64,000 nt of DNA from Suipraeoptans intestinalis (GCF_009696485.1 NZ_VULY01000018.1:62001-126000); one strand, 5' to 3'; counted from the first letter of the stretch, positions 43,361 to 53,016 are shown. The notes: a model not told the origin generated them from the letters alone. Numbers and translations are program-made.

Positions 43361-45067
43361 CTATCTGATTTCCAGCGGTCTGTATCTGTTTAAGCAGGCG
43401 TAGATCTCCTGCTTTCGCGGCATGGCGAGGTTTCCCGGCAGCGCATGTCCCAGCAGGCCGGAAAATCCTTCTCGTTCCAGGATAGCCCATGTTTCTTCCA
43501 CGCTTTGGTGCAGCGACTTTTTTCCGTTAAAAACAGACCGCTCCATATAGAGCAGGATCTGTCCCAACGCCTGCAGTTGTTCGGGATCCTTCAGCTGCTC
43601 TACATACCGCATATCGATGACCTCATGGTTGATACAGATAGAATCCAGACCCTGTACCTTCTGTTTGATTCTGTCTCCCGCATTCAGTTTTCTGTCCGGA
43701 AAGACTTTCCGCTCCGAATAAGAGATCGAAGGACAGTCCTCTGGTATCTCAAGCCCCGGATAAGCGGCTGCTTTTTCTTTTGCCATTGCTGTAATGTGGA
43801 TTGGCTCGTACTTGTCCATCTGGATCACTTCATCCGCCACCTGAAAATACGAACCTGAACTTCCTGCCACCAAAATAGAAGAAATCCCGTGGGTCTGATA
43901 CAGAGACCGTACTCTTTCAATAAACGGAGTGATCGGCTCCATTTCCCGCTGGATCACCTGCTGCATCAGTTCATCCCGAACCATAAGATTTGTAGCACTG
44001 GTATCCTCATCAATGAGGAGCAGTCTTGTCCCGGCCTCGATACTTTCCGTGATATTGGCGGCCTGGGAAGTGCTTCCGCTGGCATCTTCGGTGTAGAAGC
44101 TTCTGGTGTCCTTTCCGTTGGGCAGTTCCCCGATGAACATGGAAATATCCGTTCCCCGTATACTCCGTCCGTCTTCGGAACGGATCTTTACGGCAGAAGC
44201 TTCTGTGGCAACGTACTCTCTCCCATCTCCCTCTATGTGGGGGTAGACGCCGGCCTCCAGGGCTTTCAGCAGAGTGGATTTGCCATGGTATCCGCCTCCT
44301 ACGATCAGTGTAATGCCTTCCGGTATTCCCATTCCTTCCACAACTCCCTTATGGGGAAGTTCTATCGTCACCTTCATGGCATCCGGCGTATGAAAAGGAA
44401 TTCCATCCTTCATAGGACGGCTGGAAATCCCCGATTCCCGGGGAAGAATGGAGCCGTTGGCAATAAATGCCACCAGTCCTCTTTCCTTTAGGCCGGACTG
44501 CAGGAAAGTGTAGTCATCTGCGAGAAAAAGCACTCTTTCCAGCCGTTTTTTGTCGGCTGTGCGAAACAGCAGGGCCTTGTCCACACACTTGGGAATAAAG
44601 TCAAACAGGATTCGTACCAGTTCATCGCTTTGAATGGTTCTTCCTCTGGCGGGAAATCCCACCTCAAACCGTAAAAGGATCTCTCCGTCGTCCGGTCGCA
44701 CCTGGCAGGCCGTTCGTTCCAGCACCTCCTGCCGGCACCTGGTGATGGAGATCAAGCCGCTTTTTCCCGATCCCTTTGCCTGAAAAGAGTAGCTCTGAAT
44801 TTCCTTTCCAAAGCACCGCAGAAGATAATCGGCAAAGGCAATCCTTCTGTGCTTTTCCTGATAGCAGTCCTGCGGAAACCCAGCAGTTCTTCCTTTTACA
44901 CGGATACTCAGCCGGGACGGCGCTGCAAAAGGATCTCCCTGCACATGGTCGATTCCCAGCAGATATTTTCCAAACTGGTATTGTCCCTTAGTTCCTTTAT
45001 AAGCCGGATAGCTCCTGTGATTGATTTCCTGCAATAGTTTTCTTAAATCTTCTGATGTTTTTATCAT
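43361..45067 (-). CDS. ABC-class predicted ATPase (COG3044 / PF09818 type)
   Basis: 568 residues. Residues 1-240 form an N-terminal domain with SIRVKGRTAGFPQDCY and GLVAFIANGSILPRESGIS, typical of the family. Walker A TLIVGGGYHGKSTLLKAL at about 265, ABC-like signature EDASGSTSQAANITESI, Walker B TRLLLIDEDTSATNLMVRD and SILVAGSSGSYFQVADEVI. No membrane segments and no permease: a stand-alone cytosolic ATPase. Function is unsettled; an RNA- or DNA-related role is only a guess. It is not tightly linked to neighbours (88 and 109 bp gaps). Confidence 0.85.
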   Translation of the reverse strand: MIKTSEDLRKLLQEINHRSYPAYKGTKGQYQFGKYLLGIDHVQGDPFAAPSRLSIRVKGRTAGFPQDCYQEKHRRIAFADYLLRCFGKEIQSYSFQAKGSGKSGLISITRCRQEVLERTACQVRPDDGEILLRFEVGFPARGRTIQSDELVRILFDFIPKCVDKALLFRTADKKRLERVLFLADDYTFLQSGLKERGLVAFIANGSILPRESGISSRPMKDGIPFHTPDAMKVTIELPHKGVVEGMGIPEGITLIVGGGYHGKSTLLKALEAGVYPHIEGDGREYVATEASAVKIRSEDGRSIRGTDISMFIGELPNGKDTRSFYTEDASGSTSQAANITESIEAGTRLLLIDEDTSATNLMVRDELMQQVIQREMEPITPFIERVRSLYQTHGISSILVAGSSGSYFQVADEVIQMDKYEPIHITAMAKEKAAAYPGLEIPEDCPSISYSERKVFPDRKLNAGDRIKQKVQGLDSICINHEVIDMRYVEQLKDPEQLQALGQILLYMERSVFNGKKSLHQSVEETWAILEREGFSGLLGHALPGNLAMPRKQEIYACLNRYRPLEIR

Positions 45068-45155
45068 ACTTCTTATGAATGCTTCCTTTCTTTTTCAATT
45101 GGTGCAGGTGGCTTTTTCCGGCCATTGTCCGGATCTGCTTTCGGCCACGATCTGC

Positions 45156-45857
45156 CTAGTACGCGATGGCTTCTTCCCTCGTCATCCAGAAATGAATGCC
45201 CGTGGTGGAATCCATCCAGCGATCCTCGTTAAAATCCGCCACCTCCACAAATGTTCCTTTCCGATATACAAAATTTTCATCCACCAAAGACCAGGCCTCT
45301 TCAAATTCCTGCGTCTGATCAAAACTTTTGATGGTAAGGACCTTGGCTTTGCTGCATCTGCAGGAAGGCAGGGTTGCCGATGTCCGTTTGGCATCCGCCG
45401 GTATCAAAAGCTGTACCAGTCTGTCATTGACGCATTTTTTATAACCTAAAAAGGCTCCTTCTTCGGGGCATCGCAGCCGGAACCATCTGGTAGAATCATC
45501 AGAGATCACTCCTTCCAGGCAGGCGTGTTCCAGTACGGCGCCGTAAAGATCCGCTCCATTGATCCGGCAGCCCTGCATATTGCAGAAGCGAAAAGAAGCC
45601 GTTCGCATATTGGCTCCGGTCCAGTTGGCTCCCGCCATGCTGCATCCGTCAAACAGCGCATTTTCCACATTCGCGCCGGAAAAATCCGCCCCATCCAGCC
45701 GCACGTTCCGAAAAACCGCCCCTTTCAAATCGACTCCTGCAAAGTTCTTTCCGGAACTGTCCTGATCCTGGAAGAAAGCTCCTGTTCTTCCGATTTTCTC
45801 CTTGGAGGAAGGCGTTGTTGTCTCGTCTTTCTTTTCCGGAGGATTCTTTGTCACCAT
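45156..45857 (-). CDS. Pentapeptide-repeat protein
   Basis: 233 residues. After a charged N-terminus (1-32), about 35-115 consist of A(D/N)LxG-type pentapeptides (GVDLKGAVFRNVRLDGADFS, GANVENALFDGCSMAGANWT), forming a right-handed quadrilateral helix. Residues 120-233 are a separate globular domain (LLIPADAKRTSATLPSCRCS, IHFWMTREEAIAY), of the DUF5758-like type often joined to pentapeptides. No Qnr-type features were seen, so gyrase protection is not suggested. Function unknown. Confidence 0.82.
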   Translation of the reverse strand: MVTKNPPEKKDETTTPSSKEKIGRTGAFFQDQDSSGKNFAGVDLKGAVFRNVRLDGADFSGANVENALFDGCSMAGANWTGANMRTASFRFCNMQGCRINGADLYGAVLEHACLEGVISDDSTRWFRLRCPEEGAFLGYKKCVNDRLVQLLIPADAKRTSATLPSCRCSKAKVLTIKSFDQTQEFEEAWSLVDENFVYRKGTFVEVADFNEDRWMDSTTGIHFWMTREEAIAY

Positions 45858-45941
45858 CAGTCCCTCACTCCCTTACTGTGTAAGCTTGGATAAATTTCTG
45901 TTTTTTCTTCTCTCTTACGGTAACCGGTCTGCAGAAAGGAT

Positions 45942-46478
45942 CTACAGGTCTACGATCCTTGCCCGATGATGGATCGCCGGCAGAAATTTCTGCAACAGAT
46001 CCTTTGTTTTAAATTTCAAATGGCTGGTGTTGATCCCCGGATTACAGCCAAACCATTCTGCCTCTGCCACTTCCTTGTCGATGATCACCTGTACGTAATC
46101 GTCTTCATCCATTAACAGACCTGCGACGCTGGCAGATCCCGGCGTCGTCCCCAAATGCTCCAGCATCTTTTCCGAAGGAGCAAAGGACATCCTGGAAACG
46201 CCCAGCTTTTTGCTGAATTCAGATGTTTCAAAAGGCTTGTCAGCCGGCATCACCAGTAAAAAAAAGGTGGTTTTCTTCTGGTTGCAGAGAAATACGTTTT
46301 TTCGGATCTGTGTCCCGATCACTTCGTCGATCCGGGCGCACTCCTCCATGGAAGCTGCCGGATCATTGTCCACCTGCTGGTAGGGAATGTTCAGCTTTTC
46401 CAAGGTATCATACATCATCCGCTCCAGTTTCCCTCTCGGATCCTTTGGAGCCTGATTTCTTACTTCGCTGATATACAT
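45942..46478 (-). CDS. Prolyl-tRNA editing-like (PrdX/YbaK) deacylase
   Basis: 178 residues. YbaK/ProX fold: NIPYQQVDNDPAASMEECAR, IGTQIRKNVFLCNQKKTTFF (conserved Lys), LLVMPADKPFETSEFSKKL, GTTPGSASVAGLLMDEDDYV and WFGCNPGINTSHLKFKTKDL. The family hydrolyses mischarged Ala-tRNAPro in trans. The conserved lysine and GxxPG-like loop are present. AAGGAGGAAG supports the start. Confidence 0.9.
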   Translation of the reverse strand: MYISEVRNQAPKDPRGKLERMMYDTLEKLNIPYQQVDNDPAASMEECARIDEVIGTQIRKNVFLCNQKKTTFFLLVMPADKPFETSEFSKKLGVSRMSFAPSEKMLEHLGTTPGSASVAGLLMDEDDYVQVIIDKEVAEAEWFGCNPGINTSHLKFKTKDLLQKFLPAIHHRARIVDL

Positions 46479-46588
46479 AGATTCTTCCTCCTTCGTCTCT
46501 GATCTTTTGTATGTTCTGTGATCTCCGCCGCAGCGTCCGTTCCTGCCGGGGCTTCTGTCGGACTGCCTGCATCAAACCGGGCAGAGGA

Positions 46589-46620
46589 TTTTGCAATGAC
46601 AGAGTTTTGCAATGACAGAG
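46589..46620. repeat. 16-bp perfect tandem duplication
   Basis: TTTTGCAATGACAGAG occurs twice without a gap (46589-46604 and 46605-46620), in the intergenic region upstream of the deacylase gene. Confidence 0.9.
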
Positions 46621-46684
46621 ATAGCATATGGCTATATAATATCACAGCCAAGGGGGAAATGCACCGAAATCCTCCTTGGCTTTT
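46612..46684 (+). other. Candidate + strand promoter and hairpin-terminator (very short RNA)
   Basis: ATGACA (46612-46617), 17-base spacer and TATAAT (46635-46640) point rightwards. Directly after the expected start, AGCCAAGG (46646) pairs with CCTTGGCT, followed by five Ts (46679-46683). A transcript would be only about 40 bases. Alternatively the hairpin serves as terminator or anti-read-through structure at the end of the - strand gene at 46710. Confidence 0.35.
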
Positions 46685-46709
46685 TGTTTTCCGTATATGG
46701 TTTGAGGAA

Positions 46710-47297
46710 TCAGGAAAATCTTCCCCAGAACTTTTCCTTCCAGATGCCGAACCTTTCAGACACATCCTCTTTCTTTTCCTGATATAGGGTGTAGCTAAAA
46801 TCCAGCCCGTAAGCCAGCAGCAGAACACTACCCAGCACCTTTCCCCAGGACAGAGGCACTCTGTCAATGGCTGCCGACACAAAATTGTGAAGGAAATAGA
46901 ACAGGCCCAGTGTATACACGCCCCAGGCAATGGAGCTTTCCAGACAGATGACTCCTTTATAATTAAATGGCTTGTCGTGGTAATCCCACCAGATCTCCCC
47001 GAAGATCTTGTCCATTATGTAAGCCGTTATCAGCTCCAACGTAGTTGCCAGCACCATTCCAAAGAAAAACAGTTGTAACGGATTGGAGCTGTACGGCCGC
47101 AGAAGGATATAGACCGTCAGCGCCCCTACTCCGTAGATCGGACACATCGGACTCTTGGCGAACCCCCGGTTTGTCAGTCTTCTGTTGCAAAATGACATGT
47201 AGATAGACTCCAGTACCCATCCTAAAAAGCTGTATGCCAAAAACCACAGCACCACATGATACATACTCCAGCCAAACACCACTTTATTCCACCACAT
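46710..47297 (-). CDS. Putative ABC transporter permease (CmpB-like, PF06541)
   Basis: 195 residues from MWWNKVVFG (GGGAGGAAAT just upstream; ATG 47309 is the alternative). Five or six hydrophobic segments, with FLAYSFLGWVLESIYMSFCN, GFAKSPMCPIYGVGALTVYI and LELITAYIMDKIFGEIWWDY, signatures of this Clostridia-enriched family. No ATPase gene is nearby, so the ABC label is nominal. Probably an integral membrane protein of unknown role. Confidence 0.82.
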   Translation of the reverse strand: MWWNKVVFGWSMYHVVLWFLAYSFLGWVLESIYMSFCNRRLTNRGFAKSPMCPIYGVGALTVYILLRPYSSNPLQLFFFGMVLATTLELITAYIMDKIFGEIWWDYHDKPFNYKGVICLESSIAWGVYTLGLFYFLHNFVSAAIDRVPLSWGKVLGSVLLLAYGLDFSYTLYQEKKEDVSERFGIWKEKFWGRFS

Positions 47298-47403
47298 ATT
47301 TCCTCCCATGACTTCGTTCTCTGGTTTCCTTTTTTCACAGATACGTAACGCCGCACCAAAGACTTTTGCATAGCAGAAAATCCCCCTGAACTTCCTGCTA
47401 CAC

Positions 47404-47436
47404 AAAAATAGAGTGTCTCATCAACACTCTATTTAC
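47404..47436 (-). terminator. rpsU terminator
   Basis: On the - strand AATAGAGTGT pairs with ACACTCTATT across a 7-base loop, followed by TTTTTGTG; it begins nine bases after the rpsU stop. Confidence 0.9.
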
Positions 47437-47444
47437 TGCACATA

Positions 47445-47621
47445 TTAGTTATACTTACGCTTTCTGGCTGCTTCAGACTTTTTCTTGCGTCTTACGCTGG
47501 GCTTTTCGTAATGCTCTCTCTTACGAATCTCCTGCTGAATACCAGCCTTTGCACAGTTTCTTTTGAATCTGCGTAAAGCACTATCCAACGTTTCGTTTTC
47601 TTTTACGATTACATTTGACAT
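47445..47621 (-). CDS. rpsU: 30S ribosomal protein S21
   Basis: 58 residues, the normal size for bS21. The translated - strand reads [20 protein letters not shown], then [20 protein letters not shown] and [18 protein letters not shown], an unmistakable S21. It sits on the 30S platform and helps mRNA selection. Promoter at 47700-47727 and terminator at 47404-47436 make it a single-gene unit. The SD is GAGGGGAGGTTAGG upstream, with rather long spacing. Confidence 0.97.
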   Translation of the reverse strand: MSNVIVKENETLDSALRRFKRNCAKAGIQQEIRKREHYEKPSVRRKKKSEAARKRKYN

Positions 47622-47699
47622 AAACTCACACCTAACCTCCCCTCCAGCCTTGTATTGTGCATCATACGACTGTTCGGGTATTTTTACTGCACTAGAAAG

Positions 47700-47727
47700 A
47701 TTATACCATATTTTTCCTGTTCGTCAA
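47700..47727 (-). promoter_or_regulatory. rpsU promoter
   Basis: On the - strand TTGACG (47722-47727), 16-base spacer, TATAAT (47700-47705), about 80 bases before the rpsU start. Confidence 0.8.
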
Positions 47728-47777
47728 CACATTTTGACAATTTCTAAAATTTCTTATTCTCTTGTTCTCTTACGCTC

Positions 47778-50423
47778 TTACAGATCTTTCAGCTGGCTTC
47801 GCAGGATCTCTTCGGCCTTTTCCATGGCTTCCGCCATGCCCGCCGGATTTTTCCCGCCTGCCTGTGCCATGGAAGGACGTCCGCCTCCCCCTCCGCCTAC
47901 CAAAGGTGCGACGGATTTGATCAGGTTGCCGGCATGCGCTCCCTTTTTCACGGCATCGTCTGTCGCCATTGCTACCAGGCTGACCCTTTGGTCTTTTTCG
48001 GAGAGAAGAAGGATGACTGCTTCCTTTAACGTCTCCTTGCACTGGTCCCCGATCTCCCGAAGGCCATTCATGTCCATTCCGTCTGCCCTTGCGGCAAGAA
48101 AACGGATTCCGCCTACTTCTTTTACCTGATCCAGAAGATTGCCGGACACGTCCTTTGCCTGCTGGCTTTTATAAGATTCTATCTCTGCATGAAGCTTTTT
48201 ATTTTCTTCTAAAAGAGAAGCCGTTCTTTCTGTTACGCGATCCTGAGAAACCTTCAGCAGGGAAGCCGTTTCCTGCCAGGAACGTTCTATCTCTGCATAG
48301 TATTCCAAAAGCCCTTTGGCTGTCAGCGCCTCGATCCGGCGGACACCGGCAGCGACTCCCGTTTCCGACAGGATCTTAAATGCCAGGATCATTCCGGTAT
48401 GGGATACATGGGTTCCGCCACAAAGTTCAATCGAAAACTCTCCCATCCGGACGACTCTTACCATGTCGCCGTATTTTTCGCCAAACAAAGCGGCGGCTCC
48501 TGTCTTTTTTGCCTCCTGGATGGGCATGGTTTCTACAGAAACAGAAAGATTCTCCAGGATCTGACGGTTGACGATCGCTTCTATACGAACCAGTTCTTCT
48601 TTCGACAAAGCGGAAAAGTGGGTAAAATCAAACCTCAGCCGCTCTGCATTTACCAAAGATCCTGCCTGTTCCACATGGTTTCCCAATACAGATTTTAACG
48701 CCTTGTGCAGCAGATGGGTGGCGCTGTGGTTGTTGGCTGCCAGCATTCTTCGCTCTTTGTCAATAGCCAGATGCACCCTGTCCCCCTTTTGGAAGGCTCC
48801 TTCTTTCAGATAACCGACATGGCCGATCTTTCCACCGGAAAGCTTTTTCACATCTTCTACCACAAATCTTCCTGTATCTGTACAGATCCACCCCGTATCT
48901 GCCTCCTGTCCTCCGCTGGTGGCATAAAAGGGCGTCTCTTTTACAAAGACCGTTCCTTTTTCTCCCTGAGAAAGCCGGTCTGTGATGTGATCCTCCGTAG
49001 TCATCACCAGGATTTCCGAATCAAATTCCGTGTTTTCATAGCCCACAAAGGAGGAGGTGACAGACGGGTCAATGGATTCATAGACCGTCATATCTGCTCC
49101 CAAAAGACTGGTCTTCTCTCTTGCTTTTCTTGCCGTCTCCCGCTGGATCTCCATGGATCTGGAAAATCCTTCTTCATCTACCGAAAGCCCTTGCTCTTCC
49201 AGGATTTCTTTTGTCAGATCCAGGGGGAAGCCATAGGTATCATAGAGGCGGAAGGCTTCTTCTCCCTTCAGGATCGTTCTTTTTTCCGCTCTCATTTCTT
49301 CCCGAAGATCTGCAAGGATCGTCAGTCCCTGGTCAATGGTCTTTGCAAACAGCTCTTCTTCCTTGGCGATCACCTCATAGATAAAGAACTGCTTTTCCGC
49401 CAGCTCCGGATATCCGTCCTTTGATCCTTCCACTACCGTTTTCGCCAGATCTACCAAAAATTCTCCGGAGATTCCCAAAAGCTTCCCATGCCGGCAGGCT
49501 CTCCGGAGCAGACGGCGCAGTACATAGCCCCGGCCTTCGTTAGATGGCATGATACCGTCGGAGATCATAAAGGTTACGGAACGGATATGATCCGTGATGA
49601 CGCGGGTGGATACGTCTGTTTCCCCGCCCCTTCCGTACTCCTTCCCTGAAAGTTTGCATACATGATCTCTCAGAGCTTTCATGGTATCAATATCGAACAT
49701 GGAATCTACTTCCTGCACAATGCAGGCAAGACGCTCCAGCCCCATTCCGGTATCGATATTTTTTTGTTCCAGCTCTGTATAATGATTTTCTCCATCGTTG
49801 TTAAACTGGGTAAATACGTTGTTCCAGATTTCCATATATCTGTCGCAGTCGCAGCCTACCGTACAGTCTTCCCTATCGCAGCCATATTGTTCGCCTCTGT
49901 CATAGTAGACTTCGGAACAGGGACCGCAGGGACCTGCCCCATGCTCCCAAAAGTTGTCTGCCTTTCCGAAGCGGAAGATCCGATTTTCTGGAATCCCGAT
50001 CTGATTGTGCCAGATATCCCAGGCTTCGTCATCCTCCAGATACACGGAAGGATATAGCCGGTCCTTATCCAGGCCGATCACCTCTGTTAAAAACTCCCAG
50101 GTCCAGCCGATGGATTCCTTTTTAAAATAGTCTCCAAAGGAAAAGTTCCCCAGCATTTCGAAAAAAGTACCGTGACGCGCTGTCTTTCCTACATTTTCGA
50201 TATCGCCTGTACGGATACACTTCTGACAGGTGGCCACACGCCTTTTGGGCGGAATTTCCTGCCCTGTAAAATAGGGTTTCATCGGTGCCATCCCTGAATT
50301 GATCAACAACAAACTCTTGTCGTTGTTGGGGACCAGGGAAAAGCTTTTCAGGATCAGATGCTCTTTGCTTGCAAAGAAATCCAGGAACATCTGTCGCAGT
50401 TCGTTTACTCCATAACTTTTCAT
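47778..50423 (-). CDS. alaS: Alanine--tRNA ligase
   Basis: 881 residues, full length. Class II core with LINSGMAPMKPYFTGQEIPP, RHGTFFEMLGNFSFGDYFK, GRGYVLRRLLRRACRHG; editing domain with NNHSATHLLHKAL (HxxxH zinc) and ELCGGTHVSHTGMI (C-x3-H); C-Ala domain ends with VAPLVGGGGGGRPSMAQAGG. It charges tRNA-Ala and clears Ser and Gly errors. No T-box leader is possible in the 49-bp gap to the hydrogenase gene, so it is not T-box controlled. Confidence 0.98.
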   Translation of the reverse strand: MKSYGVNELRQMFLDFFASKEHLILKSFSLVPNNDKSLLLINSGMAPMKPYFTGQEIPPKRRVATCQKCIRTGDIENVGKTARHGTFFEMLGNFSFGDYFKKESIGWTWEFLTEVIGLDKDRLYPSVYLEDDEAWDIWHNQIGIPENRIFRFGKADNFWEHGAGPCGPCSEVYYDRGEQYGCDREDCTVGCDCDRYMEIWNNVFTQFNNDGENHYTELEQKNIDTGMGLERLACIVQEVDSMFDIDTMKALRDHVCKLSGKEYGRGGETDVSTRVITDHIRSVTFMISDGIMPSNEGRGYVLRRLLRRACRHGKLLGISGEFLVDLAKTVVEGSKDGYPELAEKQFFIYEVIAKEEELFAKTIDQGLTILADLREEMRAEKRTILKGEEAFRLYDTYGFPLDLTKEILEEQGLSVDEEGFSRSMEIQRETARKAREKTSLLGADMTVYESIDPSVTSSFVGYENTEFDSEILVMTTEDHITDRLSQGEKGTVFVKETPFYATSGGQEADTGWICTDTGRFVVEDVKKLSGGKIGHVGYLKEGAFQKGDRVHLAIDKERRMLAANNHSATHLLHKALKSVLGNHVEQAGSLVNAERLRFDFTHFSALSKEELVRIEAIVNRQILENLSVSVETMPIQEAKKTGAAALFGEKYGDMVRVVRMGEFSIELCGGTHVSHTGMILAFKILSETGVAAGVRRIEALTAKGLLEYYAEIERSWQETASLLKVSQDRVTERTASLLEENKKLHAEIESYKSQQAKDVSGNLLDQVKEVGGIRFLAARADGMDMNGLREIGDQCKETLKEAVILLLSEKDQRVSLVAMATDDAVKKGAHAGNLIKSVAPLVGGGGGGRPSMAQAGGKNPAGMAEAMEKAEEILRSQLKDL

Positions 50424-50472
50424 CTCTTTTTCCTCCCATTCCCGGTTTATGTCCTTATGATACGGTGTTTGT

Positions 50473-51981
50473 CTATTTCAATTCGATTTCCTTTAATTCC
50501 TTTGGAGGAACCTTTCTGCTGGATCCGCTGACGAAGGTTTCCACTTTCTTCTGGGCCTTGGCAATAGGAATATTGGTTCCCGCTCCGGCAACGCATCCTC
50601 CGGGACAGCCCATGCCCTCCACCAGATGCCCGTTCAGCCGTCCTACCTTGGCAAGAGACAGCATCTTTTTACATTCTGCCAACCCCTCCGCATGCTGGAT
50701 CTTTACCTCCACTTCCGGATAGTACTCTGCGATACAGTCCTCGATGGCCTTTGCCACTCCGCCGGAAACTGCGTACCCTCTTCCGGCGCCGGTAGCATTA
50801 TGGAAGGAGGACTCCGCCTCATACTCTGTCAGATCGATTTCCATGGCGTCAAACATTGCCTGCAATTCTTCAAATGTGATCACAAAATCCACATCACTTC
50901 TCACCGTAGTGCGCATAGCCTCCAGTTTTTTGGCAGCGCAAGGACCGATAAAGACCACCTTGGCATTGGGGTGTTCTTTTTTGATGGTTCTGGCGGTGGC
51001 CACCATAGGCGTCAGTTCCTCTGATACCTGATCTACAATATCCGGAAAATATTTTTTTGCCAGCATCGCCCAGGAGGGACAACAGGAAGTCAGAAGAAAC
51101 GGAAGTTCCCCTGTCGTAACCTTGTCCACGTAATGATGCGCCTCTGCAATGGCTCCGATATCTGCGCCCAAAGCCACCTCATAAAAATCAGAGAATCCCA
51201 TTTCCTTCAGTGCCGCCTTCAGATTCCTGGCTGTAATGTTGTCGCCAAACTGTCCCACAAATGCCGGCGCTACTTCTGCAATGATCTCATTTCCTTCTTT
51301 CAGGCTCTTTGCCAGTTGGAAAATCTGGGATTTATCAGAGATAGCCCCAAATGGACAGTGTACCATGCACATTCCGCAGGACACACATTTGTCGTTCTGG
51401 ATCTCGGCTCTTCCACAGTTATCTGAACCAATGGCTCCTACTCCACAGGCCTTCGCACAGGGCCTTTCCTTTTTTGCAATGGCGTCATAGGGACAGACGG
51501 CCTTGCATTTCCCACATTTGATGCACTTTTCCTGATCGATAAAGGAACGTCCCTTTCTCATGGAGACGGCTCCCTTGGGACAGACCTCCACGCAGGGATG
51601 TGCCAGACATCCCTTGCACATATTGCTGACCTCATACGTATTTTCCTCGCAAGCCTCACAGGCAGAAGGAATCACCTGCATGAGAGGAGGCTCATAATAC
51701 TTTTCTGAAATATTGCTGTCCTCCAGCCCCGCTGTCAGATGAACCGGTTTGTTTTCGGGACGCAGGGAAAGTCCCATTGCCAATCTGAGCCGTTCCCTGA
51801 CGACAGCCCTCGCCCGGTACACGCTTTCCCTGTAGGTAGTCTCATCATTGACCATTTTGTAAGGAATCGCCTCTATATCATCATTGAGATGCTCCTTGTT
51901 TTCCTGAAATCCCAATGCGGCAATTTCTTTAAACACTTCGTTCCGAAGCTTTCTGACGGTTGTGTTCAATCCTCGCATCAT
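50473..51981 (-). CDS. [FeFe]-hydrogenase-like iron-only protein (group B type)
   Basis: 502 residues. Several [4Fe-4S] motifs at about 107-210: MCKGCLAHPCVEVCP, CIKCGKCKAVCP, CVSCGMCMVHCP. H-cluster motifs: L1 TSCCPSW (298-304), L2 GPCAAKKLE (346-354), L3 GMGCPGGCVAGAG (about 455-467). TSCCPSW and PCAAKK rather than TSCSPGW and MPCxxKxxE indicate group B, whose physiological role is uncharacterised. No partner flavoprotein or maturation genes hydEFG are in the window. AAGGAGGG precedes ATG 51981. Probably a soluble cytoplasmic electron-sink or sensor enzyme. Confidence 0.88.
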   Translation of the reverse strand: MMRGLNTTVRKLRNEVFKEIAALGFQENKEHLNDDIEAIPYKMVNDETTYRESVYRARAVVRERLRLAMGLSLRPENKPVHLTAGLEDSNISEKYYEPPLMQVIPSACEACEENTYEVSNMCKGCLAHPCVEVCPKGAVSMRKGRSFIDQEKCIKCGKCKAVCPYDAIAKKERPCAKACGVGAIGSDNCGRAEIQNDKCVSCGMCMVHCPFGAISDKSQIFQLAKSLKEGNEIIAEVAPAFVGQFGDNITARNLKAALKEMGFSDFYEVALGADIGAIAEAHHYVDKVTTGELPFLLTSCCPSWAMLAKKYFPDIVDQVSEELTPMVATARTIKKEHPNAKVVFIGPCAAKKLEAMRTTVRSDVDFVITFEELQAMFDAMEIDLTEYEAESSFHNATGAGRGYAVSGGVAKAIEDCIAEYYPEVEVKIQHAEGLAECKKMLSLAKVGRLNGHLVEGMGCPGGCVAGAGTNIPIAKAQKKVETFVSGSSRKVPPKELKEIELK

Positions 51982-52008
51982 CGCGGACAGCCCTCCTTCT
52001 TCCTTCTC

Positions 52009-53016
52009 TTATAACAGAATCATCCCGTGCTTTTCACAGGTCTCTCTCATCTTCTGAGGCCAGATACTGGCCTGGACTTCACCAATATGCGCCCTTCCTA
52101 ACAGCAGCATACAAAGCCGGGATTGTCCGATTCCACCCCCGATGGTGTACGGAAGTTCTCCGTTCAACAGCATCTTGTGATAGGGAAGCTCTCTGCGTTC
52201 TTCACATCCGGCTTTTTTCAACTGCTCTTCCAGCGCCTTTTCATCCACCCGGATCCCCATACTGGAAATCTCCAGCGCGCACTGGAGAGGCTCGAACCAA
52301 AAGAGAATATCTCCGTTCAGCGCCCAGTCATCATAGTCCGGCGCCCGTCCATCGTGAGGGATTCCATTTGCCAGCCGGTCGCCGATCTTCATAAGGAAGA
52401 CGCAGCCATGCTCCTTTGCGATCAGGTTTTCACGTTCCTTGGCTGTTTGATCCGGGTAACGCTCCAAAAGCTCTTCCGTGGTCACAAAGGTCACCTTGGA
52501 AGGAAGCTTGGCTGCCGCTTCCGGATATTTATACCAGACCTCATGCTGCATATGCTTGATGATCTTGAACAGGTTGCGAACTGTGTCCTTCAGGGTCTCT
52601 ACCGTTCTTTCTTCTTTGGTGATGACCTTTTCCCAGTCCCACTGATCCACATAGCAGGAATGAAGGTTATCCAGTTCCTCGTCCCTGCGGATGGCGTTCA
52701 TATTGGTATATAGTCCTTCTCCCGGTTGAAATCCATATTTATGCAGCGCCATACGCTTCCATTTGGCCAGAGAATGGACGACCTCCATCTCTTCTCCTGC
52801 GATCGCTGCCATATCAAAGGATACCGGCCGCTCCACCCCATTGAGATTGTCGTTTAATCCACTGCTCTTTTCTACAAACAGGGGGGCGGAAATCCTTTCC
52901 AGATTCATTTCCTTTCCCAGCTCCTTCTGGAAGGTATCCCGGATGTATTTGATCGCCTCCTGCGTTTTTCTCACACTCAAATGTGGATCATAGTTGTTTG
53001 GAATGGTTATTGCCAT
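52009..53016 (-). CDS. asnA: Aspartate--ammonia ligase
   Basis: 335 residues, normal AsnA length. [70 protein letters not shown] and [19 protein letters not shown] are all diagnostic. AsnA is an ATP- and ammonia-dependent class II synthetase fold making asparagine. Starts 10 bp within the metH stop region, so translational coupling is likely. No T-box is present. Confidence 0.97.
   Translation of the reverse strand: MAITIPNNYDPHLSVRKTQEAIKYIRDTFQKELGKEMNLERISAPLFVEKSSGLNDNLNGVERPVSFDMAAIAGEEMEVVHSLAKWKRMALHKYGFQPGEGLYTNMNAIRRDEELDNLHSCYVDQWDWEKVITKEERTVETLKDTVRNLFKIIKHMQHEVWYKYPEAAAKLPSKVTFVTTEELLERYPDQTAKERENLIAKEHGCVFLMKIGDRLANGIPHDGRAPDYDDWALNGDILFWFEPLQCALEISSMGIRVDEKALEEQLKKAGCEERRELPYHKMLLNGELPYTIGGGIGQSRLCMLLLGRAHIGEVQASIWPQKMRETCEKHGMILL

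Noticed and set aside
45156-45857. Qnr-type quinolone resistance pentapeptide protein
   Set aside because: Too few repeats and a large unrelated C-terminal domain; no Qnr loop features.
50424-50472. T-box riboswitch for alaS or asnA
   Set aside because: The gaps upstream of these genes are 49 bp or negative, too short for a T-box leader.
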